In this document: positions 1 through 6,299 of the stretch, in pieces
How the letters are laid out: each line of letters starts with the position of its first letter
How positions within the stretch are numbered: the first letter of the stretch is position 1
Assembly: GCA_001512945.1 (NCBI GenBank)
Contig: LFTF01000054.1
Location: forward strand, 1 to 17,962
Reading direction: 5' to 3'
Source of the DNA: Clostridiales bacterium DTU023
GTDB taxonomy: Bacteria > Bacillota > Clostridia > Saccharofermentanales > DTU023
DNA: 17,962 bases
Made by a program: the position numbers and the translations under genes
Notes under the pieces: model-generated
The model's input: the letters and a program-made list of their open reading frames with translations, nothing else
Database searches by the model: none
What the model was told of the DNA's origin: nothing

Positions 1-859
1 CAACAAGAGGCGCAGGCGATGAACGGTCGGGCCTCCTCCCATCGAGTAGAGCAACTGTCTGGGGACGTGGAAATGCTGTCCGCCTGTTGAAGTCACCGGC
101 TATCTCTTCTCTCTCTCGCTCTGCTGTTTCACTGTTCCAACTGTCACGATCTCGGTAAAGACGAACTTCACGGATGTGGTTCTTCATGACAGGATCCGAT
201 TCGATGATCTCTTGGGGTAGCCAGGAGTGAATATATGTGCCCGGGCAAGAGGCGATCACTACACCAACAGGAATGTCCCATGCGTAGTGAAGATCACGGG
301 CAAATGTAAAAGCAATAGCTGAGATATCACCCATCAAGTATGTTTGATCACCTCGCTGCCATTCTCCGCCCTGGGCTTCACCGAGGGGCGTGTAGCTGTA
401 TTCCTTTACGAGATCTGATAGGCCATCCACACTCATCTGAAAAAAACGAGTCGCAGATAAGTTAACGCAGTCTACCAGAAGACTTTCCGCGTCAGAGGTT
501 CGTACTGTTTGCGCCATATTGTCCTGTCCGGCCGCGAACCAAACTTCGCCGATCAGAATATCGTCGATGACGACGACATCGGGCCCGGAACGGACCGTCA
601 TTCTGCATGGATCGTAGGATGCAAGCAATGCAGGTAGCCGGAACTCGAAATATCCGTCTTTCCCTGCGATATCTTCTTCTGAAAACAAAAGACCGTACTG
701 CGTATCCTTGTCAGCAGGTTGCCTGGAATCAGCCGGAAAGCGCTCCAATTCAATCGTTACGCGGGCATCACTTTTAGCAAAACCGAACAGCTTGATTACA
801 GCCTTCTGCTGAAGGATCATATCATTACCAAAAATTGTAGCAAGCCTTAAATCAGGCAT
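1..859 (-). CDS. Sialate O-acetylesterase-like (SASA/SGNH) protein, Ser-less, 3' end outside window
   Basis: An open frame without stop runs to the left edge (286 codons visible). The N-terminal part (about residues 5-105) matches the beta-rich domain that precedes the catalytic domain in bacterial sialate O-acetylesterases: an 'IFGNDMILQQ' start and a 'DDILIGEVW' strand. The next block is normally GQSNM, whose Ser is the nucleophile; here it reads GQDNM with Asp113 (codon 521-523). A second family block (usual form WGGTPIEAW) appears as CPGTYIHSW. The C-terminal catalytic Asp/His lie off the window. No signal peptide is visible, so the protein is probably cytoplasmic, whereas many relatives are exported. 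I chose the ATG at 859 because GGAG lies 8 bases before it; an upstream ATG at 877 has no good ribosome site. It follows the DUF2344 gene by 36 bases and is probably the same transcript. The fold assignment is fairly sure. Loss of esterase activity is inferred. Confidence 0.75.
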   Translation of the reverse strand, partial: MPDLRLATIFGNDMILQQKAVIKLFGFAKSDARVTIELERFPADSRQPADKDTQYGLLFSEEDIAGKDGYFEFRLPALLASYDPCRMTVRSGPDVVVIDDILIGEVWFAAGQDNMAQTVRTSDAESLLVDCVNLSATRFFQMSVDGLSDLVKEYSYTPLGEAQGGEWQRGDQTYLMGDISAIAFTFARDLHYAWDIPVGVVIASCPGTYIHSWLPQEIIESDPVMKNHIREVRLYRDRDSWNSETAEREREEIAGDFNRRTAFPRPQTVALLDGRRPDRSSPAPLV

Positions 860-895
860 ATCCTTTGCTCCAGTCATGACCCGGCAAATCGCCGT

Positions 896-1597
896 TCAGA
901 CAATTATACATTGATCCGTCGGCAGTTCGTCAAGGAATACTTGAAGGCGTGTAACGCGAGCACCGAGTGCAGCCCCGTGATCAAGACCGCCATCTCGGAC
1001 TAACGCGTCTAGAACAAGATCTATGCGCAGATGGCCTACACTCCCCGCGCCACCTGTCAGAACGACACAGTCTTCTTGCACATCGTCAACAGATAATATC
1101 CTCGGAGCAATATCAACGACAACCTTTTTGTTCTTGCGTAATCGCTCGACAAAAACCGGTTGACCATCGACAAATGTCTTGATCATCGCGTTCCCAATCC
1201 CGGGAACATTGAATCTGTACTTTGCGGCAACCACGCGCGCCATCAAACTTTTTTTCTGAAGTAAGGTCTCCTCAAACGCGACCACTCGGACTCCAGGCGG
1301 AAAAACCATATTCAACGTATCAACACTCTGTTTAGCCATGAATGACGCACCATCGAGGTTCAGCGTGACTTCAACGGGGTCCAGACACGTTTCGATACCA
1401 CAGCCGACAGGAAGTGCGAACACGATATCCGGTCTTGGATTATAGGCTTGTTCTGACCACGATACAGGCCACTTTGCTCGGTTTAAAGCGCGTTCAAACA
1501 ATCGCATCATATCAAGATGTGCGAGCCAGGAAGCCGATCCCTCCCGTGCGTAAAAAAGCGTGATTGATCGCTTTTCAGTTGTCAATATCTTGTTCAT
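896..1597 (-). CDS. Radical SAM-linked protein, DUF2344 / TIGR03936 family
   Basis: A 233-residue protein of the TIGR03936 (DUF2344) family. The N-terminus carries the family pattern: a short beta strand, then 'WLAHLDMMRLFERAL' (the shLD..R.f.RAl block), then 'YNPRPDIVFALPVG'. The molecular function is unknown. The family is almost always encoded next to, or fused to, the TIGR03960 radical SAM protein, as here: the upstream gene stops 12 bases before this start. This pairing suggests that the two act together, perhaps on an RNA or ribosomal substrate, but that is inference. The ATG at 1597 is preceded by AAAGGAAA at suitable spacing. In many Clostridia the next gene is an RNase G/E homologue; here it is the esterase-like gene instead. 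No Cys cluster or membrane segment is seen. Confidence 0.85.
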   Translation of the reverse strand: MNKILTTEKRSITLFYAREGSASWLAHLDMMRLFERALNRAKWPVSWSEQAYNPRPDIVFALPVGCGIETCLDPVEVTLNLDGASFMAKQSVDTLNMVFPPGVRVVAFEETLLQKKSLMARVVAAKYRFNVPGIGNAMIKTFVDGQPVFVERLRKNKKVVVDIAPRILSVDDVQEDCVVLTGGAGSVGHLRIDLVLDALVRDGGLDHGAALGARVTRLQVFLDELPTDQCIIV

Positions 1598-1609
1598 TAC
1601 GCGTTTCCT

Positions 1610-3484
1610 TTAATTCCCGTGCCCCTGGCAAACGCCCGTTTCATAAGTTTGGCAGCCACAGGCAGAACATCTTTCAAAACAGGCACAAGTCGTCTCTGCT
1701 CTCTTTGACTTTTGCCATTCATCTCGCAAGAAAGAGCGCGTTACTCCAATGTCGAGATGATCCCAAGGGAATATTTCATCGAGCGGCCGTTCCCGGGTAT
1801 AAAAATCAGTGCCCCCGTCAATCATATCAAGCGCTTCCTGCCAGAGATCCCATCGGAAATACTCATGCCAAGCGTCAAGATAACAACCGGATTGCCATGC
1901 GTGTTTGATAATGGGCGCGAGCCGTCTATCCCCTCGCGAGAGCACTGCTTCCATAACAGAACTTTCAAACTCGTGCCACTGGAAAGACACGCGGCGGTCT
2001 GAAAGCTTGTTAGCTAGCCTTTTTTGCTTTTCGTGCATTTCGTCTTGCGAAATTTGCCGCGACCACTGAAATGGAGTGAATGGCTTGGGAATAAAAAAAG
2101 ACGTGCTGACCGTTATATGGACACGCTTAGGACGCACGTCTCTTGGGAGGTCGTCCCACAGGGCAATAATCTGACGACTCAGTGCCGCTATGCCGTCGAT
2201 ATCTTCATCCGTCTCAGTAGGCAGCCCAAGCATGAAATAGAGCTTGATCCTGCTCCAGCCATTCATAAAGGCTGTTTTCGCTGTCGTTATCATGTCATCT
2301 TCCGTAATGTTTTTGTTGATAACATCTCTAAGTCGTTGTGTTCCCGCCTCAGGCGCAAAGGTCAGCCCGGCCCGTCGCGTTCTGGCAATCTGTTTTGCAA
2401 GTTCGAAATCGAACGCATCCATTCGCAACGAAGGCAGAGATAAATTGATGTGTTGCGCTTCCGTAGTCGGAAGAAGCTTTCTCACCAGGTCTTCGAGCTC
2501 TGAATAATCGGTAGTGGACAGAGACAACAAACCAATCTCGTCACATCCGGTATTTCTGATCAATTTATTGGCCGCGTCAAAAAGTGTATTCTTGTCTCTC
2601 TCGCGCATGGGTCTGTACGTGAATCCTGCCTGACAGAAACGGCACCCTCGCGCACAACCTCGAAATACTTCCATAACGATTCGGTCGTGAACGACCTCAA
2701 TGTTAGGAAGAACGGGAGTAACAGGCAAATGAGCGCAGTTGAGATCACGAATTACGCGCTTTTTTACTTGATGGGGCGCAGTTGGTTCAATGGGTTTTAT
2801 TTCGCGAACGGTACCGTCTTCGTGATAGTCGACACTATAAAAAGAAGGAACGTATACGCCCGGTATTTGGGATACGGCGACAAGAAAGTCATGTCTAGAC
2901 GATCCCGACCGTTTATTTTCTCGCATGGCCTCAACAATCTCTGGAAGCGCTACCTCACCTTCCCCGAGTAAGATGACATCGAGAAAAGGGGTTATCGGTT
3001 CAAGATTACAGGCGATAGGGCCACCTGCCACAACAATTGGATCGCTTTCTCCGCGATCCGCTGATTCAAGCGGAATACCCCCCAGATAGAGCATCTCGAG
3101 CACAGACGTGTAGGCAAGCTCGTAGTGGAGTGAGATCCCCACCATGTCAAATTCAGATAATGGAGTTCTTGTTTCGAGAGAAGTCAGAGGCAAGCGGTGC
3201 GTTTTCAGATAGGCTCTCATATCGGGAGCGGGCGCGAAACAACGTTCACAAAAGGTGCTTTCATGTTGGTTCAGAATATCGTATAAAATTTGAATCGCGA
3301 GATTAGACATGCCAATCTCATAAAGGTCGGGAAAGCAAAGTGCGAAATGCACTCGGTCCTGCGGGTCGATCGTAAAGAATTGGGGCCGTTTGTCAACGGC
3401 ATGAAGTTCGCCACCTGTATAGCGTGCCGGCTTCTGCATTTGGCGCAGCATTGCGCGGTAATTTGGCTCATCGTACCTGTTCAT
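1610..3484 (-). CDS. B12-binding-type radical SAM protein, TIGR03960 family
   Basis: A 624-residue protein with an N-terminal cobalamin-binding-like region (about residues 40-200, including 'FPDLYEIGMS' and the GEGE stretch at 174-177) followed by a radical SAM core. The iron-sulfur motif is CxxxCxxC at Cys277, Cys281 and Cys284 within 'FRGCARGCRFC'. The family is uncharacterised; members are predicted to bind a [4Fe-4S] cluster and S-adenosylmethionine. The last 25 residues contain six further cysteines (600, 602, 606, 609, 611, 619), enough for a second metal site. The start is the ATG at 3484, three bases after the pgi stop (TAA GCC ATG). No Shine-Dalgarno is visible, so translation probably depends on coupling to pgi. 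The DUF2344 partner follows directly. The family call is secure; the substrate is unknown. Confidence 0.9.
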   Translation of the reverse strand: MNRYDEPNYRAMLRQMQKPARYTGGELHAVDKRPQFFTIDPQDRVHFALCFPDLYEIGMSNLAIQILYDILNQHESTFCERCFAPAPDMRAYLKTHRLPLTSLETRTPLSEFDMVGISLHYELAYTSVLEMLYLGGIPLESADRGESDPIVVAGGPIACNLEPITPFLDVILLGEGEVALPEIVEAMRENKRSGSSRHDFLVAVSQIPGVYVPSFYSVDYHEDGTVREIKPIEPTAPHQVKKRVIRDLNCAHLPVTPVLPNIEVVHDRIVMEVFRGCARGCRFCQAGFTYRPMRERDKNTLFDAANKLIRNTGCDEIGLLSLSTTDYSELEDLVRKLLPTTEAQHINLSLPSLRMDAFDFELAKQIARTRRAGLTFAPEAGTQRLRDVINKNITEDDMITTAKTAFMNGWSRIKLYFMLGLPTETDEDIDGIAALSRQIIALWDDLPRDVRPKRVHITVSTSFFIPKPFTPFQWSRQISQDEMHEKQKRLANKLSDRRVSFQWHEFESSVMEAVLSRGDRRLAPIIKHAWQSGCYLDAWHEYFRWDLWQEALDMIDGGTDFYTRERPLDEIFPWDHLDIGVTRSFLRDEWQKSKRAETTCACFERCSACGCQTYETGVCQGHGN

Positions 3485-3487
3485 GGC

Positions 3488-4900
3488 TTAACTTGTCACG
3501 GAATGATTGGTTAGTTCAGCGCGCAACCACTCAAAACCAGGTTTACCCATAAGTGCGAACATATTGCGCTTATATGCTTCGACACCAGGCTGATTAAACG
3601 GATTGACACCATTCATGATGCCCGAAAGCGCACACGCACGCTCGAAAAAATAGATTAACTCGCCCAGGCAGAACGCGGAGCGCTCTTCCAGCACAATCTC
3701 TATATTGGGAACGCCGCCGGATGTGTGAGCCAGCGCAGTCCCCAGGACCGCTTGCTCATTGACCTCTGCCATCCCCGAACCCGCAAGATATTCAAGCTGA
3801 TCGATGTCACGGCTGTCCGAAGGAATCATGACATCATGGCGCGTTTTCTCAAATCGTATCACCGTTTCAAATAATATACGCGGACCTTCTTGGATCAACT
3901 GCCCAAGCGAATGAAGGTCAGTTGTGAAGTCGACACCTATCGGGACAAGCCCACGCCCGTCTTTGCCTTCGCTCTCGCCAAACAGCTGTTTCCACCATTC
4001 AGTTACAAAACGCATGGACGGTTCATAACTGGCAAGAATCTCTGCCTTATATCCTTTTCTGAGAAGAATCATCCGGTTAACAGCGTACCTGTCTGCCGGC
4101 GTCCAATCTTCCGATAAAGGCGCAAGACAACGAGAACACTCTGCGCGTGCGCCTGCGATCAGGCCACGAATATCAATCCCGGCAACGGCGATCGGCAGGA
4201 TTCCAACCGGTGTCAGCACTGAGTAACGCCCACCGATATCATCTGGAATATCAAATGTTGTAAGGCCCGTTTCGCGAGCGAACTGCTTCAACGCTCCTTT
4301 TGAGCGATCAGTTGTTATAAAAACACATTCCCGCAATGCTTGATCAGTTAAATCTCCGAAAAGCTGTTCGCGCAAAATACGAAAAGCAATGGCAGGTTCG
4401 GTGGTAGTTCCCGATTTCGAGATAACATTGAGCGCAACACGCTTACCGCGCGTTACTTCAAGTAGGTCATGCATATAGTCCGGACTGATCTGATGTCCCG
4501 CAAAGAGAACGAGCGGTCCATTCCTTTTTCCGGCAGGAAGATGCGCCATAAAGTGGTGTGAAAGAGCTTCGATGACGGCGCGCGCGCCCAAATAGGATCC
4601 GCCTATTCCCACAACAATAAGAATATCAAAATTGTCCCGGATATCTGACGCGACACGTTCAATTTCTGAAAGCTCTGCTTCACTTACGGATAATGGCAAT
4701 TCTAGCCAACCTGTGTATTCAGCTCCCGGACATTTTTTATGATCAAGTAGATCGCGCGCAAGCGAAAGCTGCGCTTTCATCTGCTCGCGTTCGTGCTCCG
4801 AAATAAACGCGTCTGTTAAATGGTCTCCTAGTTTCAGCATCTTTGCTCTCTTTCTTAAAAACGCTTCGATGTTTTTACAGCGGACGAACGAGATATCCAT
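3488..4900 (-). CDS. pgi: Glucose-6-phosphate isomerase
   Basis: Interconverts glucose 6-phosphate and fructose 6-phosphate in the cytoplasm (glycolysis/gluconeogenesis). The 470 residues fit the shorter bacterial form. Visible motifs: sugar-phosphate binding GIGGS (98-102) and SKSGTT (161-166), PGI signature 1 around GGRYS (223-227), the active-site Glu region ESEGKDG (309-315), His330, and PGI signature 2 'NPFNQPGVEAYK' ending at Lys444. I chose the ATG at 4900 because GGAG stands 6 bases upstream; an in-frame GTG at 4912 would add four residues but has no ribosome site. The gene overlaps the end of the NfeD-like gene by 26 bases and ends three bases before the radical SAM start, so it lies inside the same operon. 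Every key residue I can place is present, so it should be active. Confidence 0.96.
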   Translation of the reverse strand: MDISFVRCKNIEAFLRKRAKMLKLGDHLTDAFISEHEREQMKAQLSLARDLLDHKKCPGAEYTGWLELPLSVSEAELSEIERVASDIRDNFDILIVVGIGGSYLGARAVIEALSHHFMAHLPAGKRNGPLVLFAGHQISPDYMHDLLEVTRGKRVALNVISKSGTTTEPAIAFRILREQLFGDLTDQALRECVFITTDRSKGALKQFARETGLTTFDIPDDIGGRYSVLTPVGILPIAVAGIDIRGLIAGARAECSRCLAPLSEDWTPADRYAVNRMILLRKGYKAEILASYEPSMRFVTEWWKQLFGESEGKDGRGLVPIGVDFTTDLHSLGQLIQEGPRILFETVIRFEKTRHDVMIPSDSRDIDQLEYLAGSGMAEVNEQAVLGTALAHTSGGVPNIEIVLEERSAFCLGELIYFFERACALSGIMNGVNPFNQPGVEAYKRNMFALMGKPGFEWLRAELTNHSVTS

Positions 4901-5246
4901 CGGGATCTCCACCCGTCACACGCACGACGCGACCGCGCGAGATTAGCTGCTCAGCAAACGCCGGATAAGTCTTGAACGGTGCAACACTATCCTCTTTTTG
5001 AGTTGCTCTTTTTGCTTCGTCCTCTGACGACCCAATCGGACGAATCGAGCCGGCCTGTTTGGGTCGCAAATCAGTCATAACCATAGCGCGTTTGCCAACA
5101 AGGCTGTCGCTGTTCCGCTTCATGGAAGCACGCACTCTTTTTTCCAATAAACTGCGAATCACATGGACAACAAATGCTATCAACGCAATCAATGCCAATA
5201 CTTGAAACAAAATGATAAGCAGTTTACCTATCTCTGCAGGTGTCAT
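4875..5246 (-). CDS. Small membrane protein with NfeD-like OB-fold domain
   Basis: A 123-residue protein with one membrane helix (about residues 7-31) and a soluble C-terminal domain. The ends of that domain resemble the OB-fold of NfeD proteins: 'LVGKRAMVMTDLRP' (49-62) and 'ISRGRVVRVTGGDPDGYLVRPL' split over 102-123. The middle is atypical, with a charged stretch (about 74-88) in place of the usual strands. NfeD proteins partner with membrane scaffolding SPFH/flotillin-like proteins or membrane proteases; no such partner is visible here. The ATG at 5246 has a good AAAGGAG site that overlaps the DUF975 stop. The gene overlaps pgi by 26 bases, which suggests translational coupling. The NfeD link rests on motif resemblance only. 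Confidence 0.6.
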   Translation of the reverse strand: MTPAEIGKLLIILFQVLALIALIAFVVHVIRSLLEKRVRASMKRNSDSLVGKRAMVMTDLRPKQAGSIRPIGSSEDEAKRATQKEDSVAPFKTYPAFAEQLISRGRVVRVTGGDPDGYLVRPL

Positions 5247-5258
5247 AACTTGCTCCTT

Positions 5259-6257
5259 TTAAGCAACGCGCACGTAACCGAGGTCTTCCATACGGATCAC
5301 CCCCCGAGCCACAGCTTGGTCACGGACAGCTTTATAGGCTTCCGCCCAAGTCATCCTGTAGTAAGGTGCCAAAAGATGCAACGTTATCCAGGGAAGACAT
5401 ATACACATCATGCAAAGCAATATCCAACCGATGAATGACAGGTCAAGGAGAAATAGGCCCCCGATTTTCCCCCGCGTCATCTCTTTAGATAAATTGAGAG
5501 CACGTCGCGCTCCAAGCGCCGGGTTGTCGGCCAGAACATAAGACACCAAACGGTAGCTGTATCGCTTCCTGATCTGCACAATCAAAAATATGAAGAACAC
5601 AACCAAAACAATTGGGACCATCTGCCATCCGAACAAAAAAGAGGGCAATCCGAATTCTCTCGCAACGCGTAATTTCAACCCTTCAGTGATAGCCATTTTG
5701 CCTGACCAAGCTTTGAAGATCAGAAGCTGTTGTGGTAAAAAGCCAAAAAGGAGGACCAATACCGGTGGGATCGACCAGAGGAACAGCCAGAACGACTGCC
5801 ACAGCATCCCCAGCACGGTTTGCTTATACTCTCCGCCTTTGAAAAGCGATATCATCAGTGAGATGCGCGGTGATTCTCCCGAGTGCGCGGCGCGTATAAA
5901 CCACCGCTCACGCCCGACCGCGATGACATTACCCACCAGAATTTTAAACAGCGGAGTCAAAGACATTATGAGAATGACACCGACTGCCACCAACAGAATC
6001 TGTTGACTTATATTCGATATAATTGACAGTGCGTTTTCTAGCGCTTTTTGAGTGTCAATAAGGCCACCTGTCTGGTCGAAATATCCGTCAAAATAGGTAA
6101 ACCTACTCATCGGGAACAACACACTACTCAGCAGCGAAAATACGACCGATAAGCTGGCGGCGATCAGAGTCGCAAGTACCACAACACCGAGCGCATCGCC
6201 GTACTTGCCAGCTAAATTTTTGCGTGCATTGAGTTTGAGTTGCCTTCTATTGATCAT
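5259..6257 (-). CDS. DUF975 family integral membrane protein
   Basis: A 332-residue polytopic membrane protein with about five hydrophobic segments (residues 22-47, 84-113, 149-181, 211-229 and 267-298). The family signature is clear near the C-terminus: 'SKEMTRGK' then 'LFLLDLSFIGW' and 'LAPYYRMTWAEAY'. The N-terminal 'NRRQLKLNARKNL' is also typical. The function of DUF975 is unknown; the proteins are common in Bacillota. I placed the start at the ATG at 6257 because AAAAAGGA lies 6 bases before it. Longer in-frame starts (6263, 6284) leave no proper ribosome site, and 6284 falls inside an inverted repeat. It lies 42 bases after the clpE-like gene and 12 bases before the NfeD-like gene. Confidence 0.88.
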   Translation of the reverse strand: MINRRQLKLNARKNLAGKYGDALGVVVLATLIAASLSVVFSLLSSVLFPMSRFTYFDGYFDQTGGLIDTQKALENALSIISNISQQILLVAVGVILIMSLTPLFKILVGNVIAVGRERWFIRAAHSGESPRISLMISLFKGGEYKQTVLGMLWQSFWLFLWSIPPVLVLLFGFLPQQLLIFKAWSGKMAITEGLKLRVAREFGLPSFLFGWQMVPIVLVVFFIFLIVQIRKRYSYRLVSYVLADNPALGARRALNLSKEMTRGKIGGLFLLDLSFIGWILLCMMCICLPWITLHLLAPYYRMTWAEAYKAVRDQAVARGVIRMEDLGYVRVA

Positions 6258-6275
6258 GGACATTCCTTTTTGGCC

Positions 6276-6295
6276 TTTGGGCAATCTTGCCCAAA
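6276..6295. repeat. Perfect inverted repeat between clpE-like gene and DUF975 gene
   Basis: Nine-base perfect arms, TTTGGGCAA and TTGCCCAAA, flank a two-base spacer. The repeat sits just after the clpE-like stop codon and before the DUF975 ribosome site. In RNA it could fold as a hairpin (about 7 bp with a 6-base loop); there is no following U-run, so it is not a classical terminator. It could be a processing, stability or attenuation element, or a protein-binding palindrome. No function can be assigned from sequence. Confidence 0.6.
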
Positions 6296-6299
6296 CCCG

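Noticed and set aside
4901..4912. GTG start of pgi at 4912
   Set aside because: The ATG at 4900 has a GGAG at proper spacing, whereas the GTG overlaps that site and lacks its own.
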